From contig JAMPEV010000001.1 of the NCBI GenBank assembly GCA_023664955.1, positions 561,275 to 595,655 on the forward strand: a stretch of 34,381 bases of DNA. Direction: 5' to 3'. Below the pieces are notes generated by a model. It saw only the letters and a program-made list of their open reading frames with translations. It had not been told where the DNA came from and ran no database searches. Within the stretch, counting starts at the first letter, position 1; each line of letters opens with the position of its first letter. Source of the DNA: Duncaniella sp. (GTDB lineage: Bacteria > Bacteroidota > Bacteroidia > Bacteroidales > Muribaculaceae). A program made the position numbers and the translations under genes. Below, piece by piece: positions 17,387 to 25,831 of the stretch.

Positions 17387-18853
17387 CTAATTTTCAACTG
17401 TCAGCATACCAAGTACTTTGGATAGATATACATCGCATAGGTAAATGTCAATGCGAGCGTCTATATTCTCGGAGTGAGCTTTTAGCCACGCAGTCTGAGC
17501 TTCCATCACGTTGTCAATTGTCATCACGCCATCGCGGAAACCAAGGTCAGCACATCGCAGGTTCTCATTCGCTTCGGCAAGATTCGACTCTGTCATACGA
17601 TAGGTTTTCATCGCTTCCTGAGCCTTGAATGATGCTTGGTTAACCTGCAGGTCAACCAATTCCTTTGCATTGTCAAGTTCAAGTTGTGCAGCAACGGTCT
17701 GAGCCTTTGCCGCACGGTATTTATTATAGTTACCACCCCAGTGCCATAAGGGCACAGTGAGCATAGCCCCCACAGAGAACATACCGTTGAAACGATTCTT
17801 AAATCCGTTGAATACGTTGGGGTTAGAGAATGAATAACTGCCTACAAGAGCTAGATTGGGGAGCATTGATGCGCGAGCCACTTTTGCTTTTTCATCATAG
17901 ATTTTCACGCCGAGCTCGAGAGCGCGAATATCTTCGCGGCTACGATATACATCCTGCATATTGTATTCTTTGGCCACGGGTGCGGATGAGGTGATACCCT
18001 CGGCGTCCTCGTCGGCAAGCATGAATACGCTATTCAGGGGGAGTCCGCACACTTGGGCAAGAGCCATGCGTGAAAGCACCAGCCCGTTGTTCACCTTGGT
18101 AAGATCGACTTCGGCTGAATTTCGCTTGACATCGACGGTGAGCTGGTCGCGCTTGGTTGCGACACCCTGTTCTACCATGAGATGCACGTTGTGTTGGAGT
18201 GTGTCAAGCAGATTCACATAGCTTACTGCGAGTTTCTGTTTTGCCTTTAAAGAAACTACTTGCCAATAAGCGGCATCGACGGCGTAGATAATGTTTTGTG
18301 CCTCGATGTCGTGCATACGCTGTGCGAGCTGCTCGGCATAGCCTGTAATTTTATTCATTGCGATGATTTTACCCCCCATGTATATCGGCTGGGTCAGTGT
18401 AACCGCACCAAAAAACACGTTGTGCATGTCGAATTCCAAAGCCTCCTTTGGGAGAAGTGCCACTTGCTCTGGCACATACTGTCCATTCACTTTGACCGGT
18501 TCACCCGTAAGAGGATTTTTTACTACGCTAATTTCATATCCCTGTTTTTCAAGGTTGAAATTCTCGACAGGGAGATACTGGTCCTTGTCGATAATGGCTA
18601 TTCCCTTCTGATTGTACATATATCCTCCCACAAAGTCGAGCGATGGGAGATAGGCAGCGAAGGCCTCTTTGTTCTGGTATCTGGCCGCTTCGATATTCTT
18701 AGCGGATTTGCGGAGACTTTTGTTGTTGGCAAGTGCAGTGCTACGACACTGTTCGAGTGTCATTACGCCATTGTCGGGTGTATCGGATATTTGTCCGTAG
18801 GCACTTATGCCTATCATAATCGCAATCGAAAATAAAAATCTGCGTACAACCAT
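17387..18853 (-). CDS. TolC-family outer-membrane efflux protein
   Basis: A 488-residue outer-membrane channel. The signal peptide spans about residues 1-20 (ending AYGQ). Two TolC repeats follow: the first starts MTLEQCRSTALANNKSLRKS and the second includes REDIRALELGVKIYDEKAKVARASMLPNLALVGSYSF. Long helices (LAEANENLRCADLGFRDGVMT) form the periplasmic tunnel. It is the first gene of the export operon. Upstream lie a 13-bp inverted repeat and a possible 14-codon leader ORF (18885-18966). Confidence 0.92.
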   Translation of the reverse strand: MVVRRFLFSIAIMIGISAYGQISDTPDNGVMTLEQCRSTALANNKSLRKSAKNIEAARYQNKEAFAAYLPSLDFVGGYMYNQKGIAIIDKDQYLPVENFNLEKQGYEISVVKNPLTGEPVKVNGQYVPEQVALLPKEALEFDMHNVFFGAVTLTQPIYMGGKIIAMNKITGYAEQLAQRMHDIEAQNIIYAVDAAYWQVVSLKAKQKLAVSYVNLLDTLQHNVHLMVEQGVATKRDQLTVDVKRNSAEVDLTKVNNGLVLSRMALAQVCGLPLNSVFMLADEDAEGITSSAPVAKEYNMQDVYRSREDIRALELGVKIYDEKAKVARASMLPNLALVGSYSFSNPNVFNGFKNRFNGMFSVGAMLTVPLWHWGGNYNKYRAAKAQTVAAQLELDNAKELVDLQVNQASFKAQEAMKTYRMTESNLAEANENLRCADLGFRDGVMTIDNVMEAQTAWLKAHSENIDARIDIYLCDVYLSKVLGMLTVEN

Positions 18854-18884
18854 TATTATAAATATATTGAAACGTGATTATATC

Positions 18885-18966
18885 TTAATATGATATAAGG
18901 ATGTGATAAATAAGAAATTGCAGATGCATTACCCTCCTTGTAGGAAATAAGTAAATGCATCTGCAA
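18885..18966 (-). promoter_or_regulatory. Inverted repeat and possible 14-codon leader before tolC operon
   Basis: A perfect 13-bp inverted repeat (18918-18930 with 18954-18966) with a 23-base loop. Read on the minus strand the loop holds AAGGAGG, three bases before an ATG (18927-18929) that opens a 14-codon frame (MHLQFLIYHILISY, stop 18885-18887), ending 31 bp before the TolC start. The arrangement resembles a leader-peptide control region, but it could equally be the terminator of the upstream DUF4252 operon (minus-strand T-rich tail) with a chance ORF. Confidence 0.35.
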
Positions 18967-19058
18967 ATATAACCTCTTTTAACAAACAAATGTTCACATT
19001 TTTTCAGCCTTAATTGGTTGCAAATAGATGAATTTGTGTCCTGTTTCTCTTGTCGATT

Positions 19059-19517
19059 TTAGTTTTTAATCATCCCTTGCACATCGGAGGGCTTTAGTGT
19101 GCCAACTATCTGAATAAGGTTGAACTCTGTTGGCTCTGCGTTTATGATTACGTACTCATTGGTGTCGTTATCATTGGACTTCATGTAAATCGCTGTTTTC
19201 TCCTTACCTTCGTTCACACGCATTAGCTCTTCAAATCCATTTGGTGAGAAATGCGTGGTGACATCCTTCTGGAGTTTTACCGCCATGGCAGCATTCTCGG
19301 TGGTGAGGATGCGGATTACATCTATTTTGCTTGCAGCTCCTCCTATGTTCATACCATCGGTTTTCATGTCGGGCATCATGCGAAGCATCGTTTTGGAGAT
19401 GTATACCGAAGAGACATCATCGACATCGACGTACTTGTCGAACACCTTAGATAGCTGTGCCATTCCTGACAATGCGCACACGAGGAGCATGGTTGTGAGT
19501 AAGTATATTCGTTTCAT
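19059..19517 (-). CDS. DUF4252 family exported protein (distal copy)
   Basis: A 152-residue protein with a signal peptide (MKRIYLLTTMLLVCALSGMAQ), so periplasmic or envelope-attached. The mature part begins with a Val/Asp/Tyr-rich region (DKYVDVDDVSSVYISKTMLRMM) characteristic of DUF4252, and ends VGTLKPSDVQGMI, paralleling FKMEDIPGVID in the first gene of the operon. The function of DUF4252 is unknown. It is the fourth gene of the sigma factor operon, 96 bp after the anti-sigma gene, and its leader holds three 11-bp repeats. The two DUF4252 genes are paralogues flanking the sigma/anti-sigma pair. Confidence 0.8.
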   Translation of the reverse strand: MKRIYLLTTMLLVCALSGMAQLSKVFDKYVDVDDVSSVYISKTMLRMMPDMKTDGMNIGGAASKIDVIRILTTENAAMAVKLQKDVTTHFSPNGFEELMRVNEGKEKTAIYMKSNDNDTNEYVIINAEPTEFNLIQIVGTLKPSDVQGMIKN

Positions 19518-19523
19518 ATCTGA

Positions 19524-19556
19524 GTTATATTTTAGTTATATTTTAGTTATATTTTA
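19524..19556 (-). repeat. Three 11-bp tandem repeats just before the distal DUF4252 start
   Basis: Three exact copies of GTTATATTTTA (plus strand) at 19524-19534, 19535-19545 and 19546-19556, ending 7 bp before the ATG at 19517. On the transcript they read as A-rich TAAAATATAAC units. A-rich sequence just before the start favours translation in this phylum, so copy number could tune output. Confidence 0.85.
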
Positions 19557-19613
19557 TTCGTTATTTAATCAGTACGTGTGCAGAATTATTAAATTTACAT
19601 TTTATCTCAAGGT

Positions 19614-20177
19614 CTATATCCGTTCCATAATCTGAACCTGCTCGATTATATGGAAAGTGCTATCGACCTGCATCTTCACTTTTTCAGATGTTTTAGCAAC
19701 GGTGGCTACACCATCGACGCCTTTGTTGAGTGCATCTGCGAATATCATTAAAGCCTTTTCGGTCTGGGCATATGTCTCTTCAGGGGTCAAACCACTTCCC
19801 GTCAGCAGCTCAGGTGAGGTAGCGTGATTCCTTTCAAAGAATATCCCTAATGAAATCAGCATGGCAATAGAAGCGGCTACACTTGCGATGCTTCGCCAAC
19901 CTAACAGCCTAAGCTTCTTATAATTGGATTCAGCTTTCATTTCAGAGTCAGCTCGTGAGTCAATTGCTTTGCTCAGTCGGGCTTCCAATCCGACCGGAGT
20001 CAGCACATCGGCCGCAGATGAGAGATGCCTAAACATTTCGCGGTCAACTTCAAGGGATGGATCAATATTTTCATCTCTTAACACTTTCCGTAGGGTATTT
20101 TCCTCCGATTCGGATGTTTGACCCAGATAATACTTGTCAAGTAGTCGCCGTATATTATTTATTTCATTTTCGTTCAT
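19614..20177 (-). CDS. Probable membrane-bound anti-sigma factor
   Basis: A 187-residue protein with a cytoplasmic N-terminal part of about 90 residues (IRRLLDKYYLGQTSESEENTLRKVL, a pattern common in Bacteroidetes anti-sigma and sigma-operon proteins), one membrane span at about 92-112 (SIASVAASIAMLISLGIFF), and an extracytoplasmic C-terminal part. It overlaps the end of the ECF sigma gene by 14 bp, the usual coupling of sigma and anti-sigma. No zinc-binding HxxxCxxC motif is present, so it is not a ZAS anti-sigma. The anti-sigma role is inferred from position and topology. Confidence 0.65.
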   Translation of the reverse strand: MNENEINNIRRLLDKYYLGQTSESEENTLRKVLRDENIDPSLEVDREMFRHLSSAADVLTPVGLEARLSKAIDSRADSEMKAESNYKKLRLLGWRSIASVAASIAMLISLGIFFERNHATSPELLTGSGLTPEETYAQTEKALMIFADALNKGVDGVATVAKTSEKVKMQVDSTFHIIEQVQIMERI

Positions 20178-20676
20178 AGTTCAGAAGCTGGATGTATTGT
20201 TCTCGAATCTTTTTGCGGGCACGGCTGAGGAGAGTCCGCACATTACCGGGGGAGAGACCTGTGGCATTTTCTATTTCTTCGTATGGCATACCGGCAACGT
20301 CGCGATATGTGATAACTTGCCGTTGAGGAGTCGGCAGCTTTTCGATAAGATGAAGTATCGTTGTGGCTCCATCTTGTGCCTCTATAGCCTTCTCCAAATT
20401 CTCCTCAGATGCTACGGTATATTCTTCGGGCGGATTGTCGGCTTTATCAATCCTTGCCTTCCTCAGGTGATCGAAACAAATGTTTTTCAAAGTCGCCATG
20501 CAAAAACCAGCCGGATTCTGTAGATTATGAAGCTCGTTTCGTTTATCCCAAAGCCTCATGTAGCAGTCCTGCACCATATCTTCGGCATCTTGCACGTTAC
20601 CCATTAAGAAGTAAGCCATACGGTAAAGTTGCCTGTGGTAAGGGAGAAACGATTGCTTAAATTCAGCGGCGTCCAT
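20164..20676 (-). CDS. ECF-subfamily RNA polymerase sigma factor
   Basis: A 170-residue sigma-70 family factor of the extracytoplasmic function type. Region 2 is at about residues 10-75 (MGNVQDAEDMVQDCYMRLWDKR, binding core and -10 DNA) and region 4 at about 105-165 (LPTPQRQVITYRDVAGMPYEEIENATGLSPGNVRTLLSRARKKIRE). Its start overlaps the upstream DUF4252 stop by 14 bp and its end overlaps the anti-sigma start by 14 bp, so all three are translationally coupled. A TGTAAC-N17-CGTC element before the operon suggests it drives its own transcription. Confidence 0.93.
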   Translation of the reverse strand: MDAAEFKQSFLPYHRQLYRMAYFLMGNVQDAEDMVQDCYMRLWDKRNELHNLQNPAGFCMATLKNICFDHLRKARIDKADNPPEEYTVASEENLEKAIEAQDGATTILHLIEKLPTPQRQVITYRDVAGMPYEEIENATGLSPGNVRTLLSRARKKIREQYIQLLNYERK

Positions 20677-21166
20677 CGTGCTTTGGCATTTGGCTATCTA
20701 TTACTCCGGGTATATCTTCCATCTTGAATTTACCATTTATCTCAACCAAAGTGCAATCTTTAGATCCTACGCATACGATCAACATACTGCGAATAAAGTC
20801 GTTGTCAATCTTTGCGTAGATTGTTACTTTTTCATTATTATCGCGCGAATGAACCATCTCTTCATAACCTTTAGTGGAGAGTTTGCTAATTCTGTCCTTG
20901 AAATTGGTTTTAAGTGCAGGGGTACATTTTTCAAGGTCGAGGACTCTCACTGATTTTAGTTTTTTGACGATGGATGTGTCGGGGTCATCATCCATGAACA
21001 TCTTGCCAAGCCGCATTAGCCATGGATTGACATTGACGTATTCGGCGTTTGGGACGGTCGAAAATTCGTTGAAAATATCATCTACGCTTTCAGCATGAGC
21101 TGAGATAGCGAAAGAGGTAGTTCCCAGCAGTAGGGATATAACGGTGAGTAGAATAAGTCTTTTCAT
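20663..21166 (-). CDS. DUF4252 family exported protein (proximal copy)
   Basis: First gene of the sigma operon, about 167 residues from the ATG at 21166, chosen because MKRLILLTVISLLLG begins a normal signal peptide; the frame opens nine codons further upstream. Cleavage is likely after AHA (near residue 24). The mature protein shows the DUF4252 pattern: a VDDIFNEF start, a central VRVLDLEKC stretch, an STKGYEEMV motif and a C-terminal IEDIPG-like ending (MEDIPGVID). It probably acts in the periplasm; the function is unknown. Being co-encoded with a sigma/anti-sigma pair, it may be a target or a signal sensor of the circuit. Confidence 0.8.
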   Translation of the reverse strand: MKRLILLTVISLLLGTTSFAISAHAESVDDIFNEFSTVPNAEYVNVNPWLMRLGKMFMDDDPDTSIVKKLKSVRVLDLEKCTPALKTNFKDRISKLSTKGYEEMVHSRDNNEKVTIYAKIDNDFIRSMLIVCVGSKDCTLVEINGKFKMEDIPGVIDSQMPKHDGRR

Positions 21167-21196
21167 TTCTTTTGAGATTTTTTCTGTAAACAATCA

Positions 21197-21220
21197 TGTT
21201 TTGAAAAGCGCTTTCAAACA
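21197..21220. promoter_or_regulatory. Palindrome at the predicted start of the sigma operon transcript
   Basis: TGTTTTGAAAAGC is followed by GCTTTCAAACA, inverted arms pairing with a one-base bulge on each side of a GCGC centre. It lies immediately downstream of the ECF -10 candidate, so it would be at or just after the transcription start. It is either an operator or a leader hairpin. Confidence 0.5.
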
Positions 21221-21224
21221 GTAT

Positions 21225-21251
21225 GACGTAACTTTTTCAAAATTTGTTACA
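21225..21251 (-). promoter_or_regulatory. ECF-type promoter candidate for the DUF4252/sigma operon
   Basis: On the minus strand TGTAAC (21246-21251), 17 bases, then CGTC (21225-21228). The AAC...CGTC pattern at 16-17 bp is the known form of promoters read by many ECF sigma factors. It lies about 60 bp before the first gene of the operon, consistent with autoregulation. Confidence 0.55.
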
Positions 21252-21422
21252 CCAAGTAATCCTAAAAAAATAAGTTGGTATCAATTTTATGAAAGTTATT
21301 TTTGGAAGATTACTTAATCTCAAAAAAATTGGCGAGGTCAAGAGTGTGTCAATGCGTTAGGGACTTACACATTATTTCAAGGATGACAGTGACGAGAGGG
21401 GATGGGTCGGAGGAACGTGTGG

Positions 21423-23741
21423 TTAGCGGAGGAATTTGGGGGCGAGGATGAAAGCTCCGATTGAGATTCCGAAATTCCAATTGCCCGAGGGGGAAGTGGT
21501 GTAGTTGCCGTAGGCGCTGACGGTGCCGAATGAGAATGCCATGAGGACCTGAATTTCGCCGAAAAATTCGGGATTGCTTAGCCAGCTGCCATATGAAGCA
21601 CCTCTAGTTGAGGGGTCATAACAGATTTTTCTCAACGGTAAGAAACCATTGAAAGTGCCACGTACCTGAAGAGTACCTGTCACCTTCCACACCGGCATTA
21701 CACCCGCGGCGGCAAAGGAATTGGCACGAAGAGCAGGGTTGAAATGGTTGTAGCTCGAGGGTGTGGGATGAAAAGCTGTGGCAGCGACGATGGAGGCATC
21801 ATAGGTGCGTAGCAATTTACGGGTGGATAGGAATGCACGAGCCATTCCTCCAAGGGAGAAATATTTTCCGAAATTCCAATAGTTAGTAGCCAACAAATCA
21901 GCCTGGACCCACGAGAGCGATTTATCGTATTCTACTTCACCCGTTTGTCCGGGGCGATAATGATAGCGCCCGATTACACCAGCCGCACGCGCATACAGTT
22001 CGTAGCCCGACGTTGGTGAATAGCGATTATCATAACTATTTCTCTCCCAATCGGCAGAAAGTTTTCCAAGGTCAAAAATTCCCTTATCACGACCTTCGGT
22101 TATGTCATGCTCACGGATATTGGCATAATAACGGTCGGTGAGATGCCCGTACCCCAACCCGACATTGAAAACTGAGCGAAGATCCAACGCTGTTGAATAG
22201 TAGCAATCCAAAAACGATTCGGAACGGATAATAAAATCCGGCTCGTTAATCTGGTAGAAAAGTTTGTCGGTTTCGTGATACTTTTGTCGAGAAGTGACCA
22301 CGGTTACATTCAGTTCCGACGGACGGTAAGTATTGAACATAAGGCGGAAATCGCCCATGGCCGCCAGATAGCTCTGACCTAGCCACGCGCTAGCACTCGC
22401 TTTAATCGAATTATAATTTAGAGTGTTATACCCGGTATTGAAAAAGAGCATACTGTTGGTACTAGATGAGATATAGCCACCCACTCCGATATTGAACTTA
22501 TCCTTAATCACAGCATCAAAGTCGAGAGTATAGGAACTATCAACCGCATTATAGACAGGTGTGGGGACGAAATTCTGCACCTGCTTTGATGAAACGGCAC
22601 GGTAATATGCGTCACGGGTCTCATCGATAGTGAGATACTTTTCATGCTTTCGATGGCGAAAGAATGACCGCAGGTAGGAATTTTCATCAGGCGAGCCGCC
22701 TGAAACTTTCACCTCTGCCACTCTCACTTGTGGAGTCATTGACTTAAAGGCAGAGCGGCGTTGAGAAACCTCACTCACCGGCACACGAGCTTGCACTTTC
22801 ATCTTCACCGAATCGAGCATCTCCATAGCCCGCTTATAGCCAATAGCATATATCTCACAGCACTTGTCAAAGTCGAGAAGACTGAACTCATCAAGGTCAA
22901 TACGGATATTCACCCCTTTGTCGGTGGGGAATGGATAATCGTTAGGCTGCATGATCATCTCCTCAAGCTGAGCCATCATATTACGGCTGCTTGGGGGTGC
23001 ATCCTTTGAACCGACATTGACTCCAATCACACGGTCAGGATTAAATTCCTCCATCATCACGTCGACCGGGTAATTATCGTAAATACCGCCGTCAAACATT
23101 GGCACTCCATTTAGTTTAATCGGCTCAAATACCATGGGAAACGACATTGACATCCTTATCGCGTCACCGAGCGGGCCGCTCTTCAGCACAACCTTGTGTT
23201 TGGCGTAGACATCGGAGGTGACGCAGCGGAATGGCACGAAGAGGCGATTGAAATCTTCATCACATTGCGCAGTGTAGGGTGAAAAAAGCTCAAAGAATGC
23301 ATAGTTCATCGGAATAGGGTCAATAAGGCTCATCGGAAGCACCGAGGTGATTGACGTGGAGTCCTTGCCAAGGTTCAGATTTATGAACGAAGGCTTGGTG
23401 TTGTCAGTCTGGAAATAATAGACATACGCAGGGTCTATTTTGCCGGTGGACCAATATGCAAAGCCCTTCGACTCGATAAGTTCCATCATCTCTTCCGGAG
23501 AATACCCCGAAGCATAGAGCCCGCCGACTATTGCTCCCATGGATGTTCCGGTGATATAATCTATCGGAATGCCATTGTCCTCAAAAGCCTTGATTACGCC
23601 GATATGGGCAATACCCTTCGCCCCGCCGCCGCTGAGCACCAATCCCACCGTCTGCCTTTCGGCAATCGATTCCGCCTTACTTGACACACCAAAGCTGCAC
23701 ACCATTGCCGTCAATATTACATATATCCCAAAAATTCTCAT
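21423..23741 (-). CDS. Patatin-like phospholipase fused to an outer-membrane barrel
   Basis: A 772-residue exported protein. After a signal peptide (about 1-23) comes a patatin domain (about 32-320): oxyanion loop SGGGAKGIAH (37-46), nucleophile Ser67 in GTSMG, and the catalytic Asp217 in FDGGIYDNYP, so the Ser-Asp dyad is intact. A short linker resembling a POTRA unit follows (about 340-400), then a BamA/surface-antigen-type beta-barrel to the end (final residue Arg, after APKFL). This is the type V-d (PlpD-like) layout common in Bacteroidetes; the patatin part may hydrolyse membrane lipids. It is monocistronic, and its 5' side abuts the transposase remnant. Confidence 0.9.
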   Translation of the reverse strand: MRIFGIYVILTAMVCSFGVSSKAESIAERQTVGLVLSGGGAKGIAHIGVIKAFEDNGIPIDYITGTSMGAIVGGLYASGYSPEEMMELIESKGFAYWSTGKIDPAYVYYFQTDNTKPSFINLNLGKDSTSITSVLPMSLIDPIPMNYAFFELFSPYTAQCDEDFNRLFVPFRCVTSDVYAKHKVVLKSGPLGDAIRMSMSFPMVFEPIKLNGVPMFDGGIYDNYPVDVMMEEFNPDRVIGVNVGSKDAPPSSRNMMAQLEEMIMQPNDYPFPTDKGVNIRIDLDEFSLLDFDKCCEIYAIGYKRAMEMLDSVKMKVQARVPVSEVSQRRSAFKSMTPQVRVAEVKVSGGSPDENSYLRSFFRHRKHEKYLTIDETRDAYYRAVSSKQVQNFVPTPVYNAVDSSYTLDFDAVIKDKFNIGVGGYISSSTNSMLFFNTGYNTLNYNSIKASASAWLGQSYLAAMGDFRLMFNTYRPSELNVTVVTSRQKYHETDKLFYQINEPDFIIRSESFLDCYYSTALDLRSVFNVGLGYGHLTDRYYANIREHDITEGRDKGIFDLGKLSADWERNSYDNRYSPTSGYELYARAAGVIGRYHYRPGQTGEVEYDKSLSWVQADLLATNYWNFGKYFSLGGMARAFLSTRKLLRTYDASIVAATAFHPTPSSYNHFNPALRANSFAAAGVMPVWKVTGTLQVRGTFNGFLPLRKICYDPSTRGASYGSWLSNPEFFGEIQVLMAFSFGTVSAYGNYTTSPSGNWNFGISIGAFILAPKFLR

Positions 23742-23857
23742 AAATTTATAACTTTAACGTGATAAATCTTCACCATTAACATGATGTTATACTTTTTAAC
23801 AAGCACCAATAATGAGAAGTTTATTTATAATATTTTTTTCATAAACAAAAGGGTGTT

Positions 23858-24301
23858 ATGGGACGTTCTTCTGAAACGGCTAAAAAGCTTGTAGTGGTTG
23901 CCTTAGAGATTGTCACTGATGGTGTCGGCAGGGCTTATGCCCATGTAATCGAAAATGCTTCATCAAAATCATTCAGACCTTTCTTTGAGAAATATATATC
24001 CACACAAGCAAGGGTTATAACTGATGAATGGAGAGGGTATTTGCCCCTAAAAGACAAGTATAATATCGAACAGCATAAATCGGATAAGGGAAATGCCTTC
24101 CCTCAAATACATATTCATATTATGAACATCAAAGGATGGCTACGAGGAATTAACCACCATTGCACAAAAGAAAGGCTTCAAGTATATCTTGATGAATTTC
24201 ATTTCCGCTTCAACAGGCGCAACAATATGGACACTATATTTGATGTGCTAATGCGAAGAATGATGCATGGAACGCCAATCCGCTTAGTATCAAATGACTA
24301 A
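23858..24301 (+). pseudogene. IS1595-family transposase remnant, N-terminus missing
   Basis: A 147-residue frame matching the C-terminal part of ISXO2-like (IS1595) transposases. Visible are the VVVALEI start of the DDE fold strand, the second catalytic Asp region in TDEWRGY, a His-rich segment (HIHIMNIKGWLRGINHHC) and the family ending LDEFHFRFNRR. A full transposase is about 300 residues with an N-terminal zinc ribbon and a first catalytic Asp; both are absent, and the upstream frame hits a stop at 23828-23830. Hence it cannot transpose alone. I could not find flanking terminal inverted repeats with confidence. It lies between the patatin and M18 peptidase genes. Confidence 0.82.
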
Positions 24302-24446
24302 ATTGGGCGCATCAACCGCCTATGCCTAATCGCTAATTTTTCAAATTATTGCGTAAATAAGTTTAATCAATCAGGAAATTATAGCAAATTTTTAAGGCAC
24401 AAGAGCTAATCAGGGGAGGGTCGAATAATAAATCATGACATTCATA

Positions 24447-24500
24447 AAAATAGCGCATTCAGGTATATGCAATTTTTTACATACCTGAGTGCGCTATTTT
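24447..24500. terminator. Bidirectional terminator after the M18 aminopeptidase gene
   Basis: A 20-bp stem (24447-24466 with 24481-24500) with one wobble pair and a 14-base loop, A-rich on the left and T-rich on the right. It lies 33 bp beyond the minus-strand aminopeptidase stop. The rest of the gap 24302-24532 holds no gene I can support. Confidence 0.8.
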
Positions 24501-24532
24501 ATATATTGTACTATGATAATGTTATACCTTGA

Positions 24533-25831
24533 TTACAAATCATAGAAAGTCTTGAAGGCGGCGATTGTGTAGGCGTGGTCGAGGGGTGAGCCGGTTTCAC
24601 GAGCTGAGTGCATAGCCCAGATAGCTTCGCCCATATCTACACCGCGAAGGTCGATTTGCGAGGTAAGGATGTTGCCGAGAGTTGAGCCACCGGCCACGTC
24701 GCTATGATTTACGAAGTATTGCACTGGGACACCGGCTTTTTCGCAGATGCTGCGGAACACAGCCGCAGAATCGGCGTCGGTCATATACTTGCAATTGGCA
24801 TTTATCTTTATCACAGGACCTCCACCGAGCACCGGATGGTTGGTCGGGTCGTATTTCTCCGGGTAGTTGGGATGGAAAGCATGAGCATTATCGGCTGATA
24901 CCATGAACGAAGCGTTGATACCACGGATGTAGTCCTCCTCATTTCCCCCCATACATTCCACAATTCGGCGAAGCATCTGGCTGAGCACCGGAGAATGCGC
25001 GCCCTGCTTTGTGCCCGAACCGGTCTCCTCGTTGTCGAAAATTGCCATAACACGAGTCTGCTTGGTTGACGATGTCTCAGTCAACGCAGTCAACGCCGCA
25101 TGGACCATGCTCAGGTCGTCAAGACGTCCCGAAGTCAAGAACTCGTCATGCAGACCGACAAGACAAGCCGGAGTAGTGTCGTAAAGCGACATATCGAAGT
25201 CGAGGATATCCTCCGGCTTGCATCCGGCAGCCTCGGCTATGAGGTTAAGAAGCAAATTGTCCTTCTCCACCGCATCCTTCACTATTGCTATAACTGGAAG
25301 CATATCCCTCTGCTTAGAGAGAGGATTGCCTTCGTTCACAGCACGATTGAAGTGGATGGCAAGATGGGGGATAGTGAGGAGCGGACGGTCAAACTTGATG
25401 ATTTTTGTGATGGGGTTAAGCGGATCATCGCTACGCAGAATCACACGCCCGGCCAATGAAAGCGGACGGTCAAACCAAGTGTAGAGAATAGGACCGCCGT
25501 ATACTTCCACATTGAGCTTCACCACGCCACCCTGTGTCAGGATTTCGGCATTGGGCTTAACTCTGAAACAAGGAGAGTCGCTATGGGCTGAAATGATACG
25601 GAAGCCTGCTGAGGGCTCACTATCAGCTACCACAAAAGCGAAAATCGCACTGGAATTCTTTGTCACATAGTATTTTCCGCCACGCTGAAGCTCCCACTTG
25701 GCACGAGGGTCAAGCTCGCAGAATCCACAACTGTCTAATTTTTCCTTCGCGGTCTTAACGGCGAGAAAGTTCACTGGACTCTTGTCAAGGAACTCCATGA
25801 GGGAGTGGGCTACAATTTTTACATCTTCCAT
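24533..25831 (-). CDS. M18 family aspartyl aminopeptidase
   Basis: A cytoplasmic zinc aminopeptidase of about 432 residues that removes N-terminal acidic or neutral residues from peptides. The metal ligands occur as SAHSDSP (His83), DDLSMV, NEETGSGTKQGA (catalytic Glu), SADNAHAFHP and NHSDVAGGSTLG. I chose the ATG at 25831 (MEDVKIVAHSLMEFLDKSP), which matches the normal start of the family; an ATG 11 codons upstream (25864) gives a longer form. The enzyme would complement the peptide uptake systems elsewhere in this window. A strong hairpin follows it. Confidence 0.93.
   Translation of the reverse strand: MEDVKIVAHSLMEFLDKSPVNFLAVKTAKEKLDSCGFCELDPRAKWELQRGGKYYVTKNSSAIFAFVVADSEPSAGFRIISAHSDSPCFRVKPNAEILTQGGVVKLNVEVYGGPILYTWFDRPLSLAGRVILRSDDPLNPITKIIKFDRPLLTIPHLAIHFNRAVNEGNPLSKQRDMLPVIAIVKDAVEKDNLLLNLIAEAAGCKPEDILDFDMSLYDTTPACLVGLHDEFLTSGRLDDLSMVHAALTALTETSSTKQTRVMAIFDNEETGSGTKQGAHSPVLSQMLRRIVECMGGNEEDYIRGINASFMVSADNAHAFHPNYPEKYDPTNHPVLGGGPVIKINANCKYMTDADSAAVFRSICEKAGVPVQYFVNHSDVAGGSTLGNILTSQIDLRGVDMGEAIWAMHSARETGSPLDHAYTIAAFKTFYDL

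Noticed and set aside
18260-18835. 191-codon plus-strand frame
   Set aside because: It lies wholly antisense inside the tolC-like gene, whose own protein is clear.
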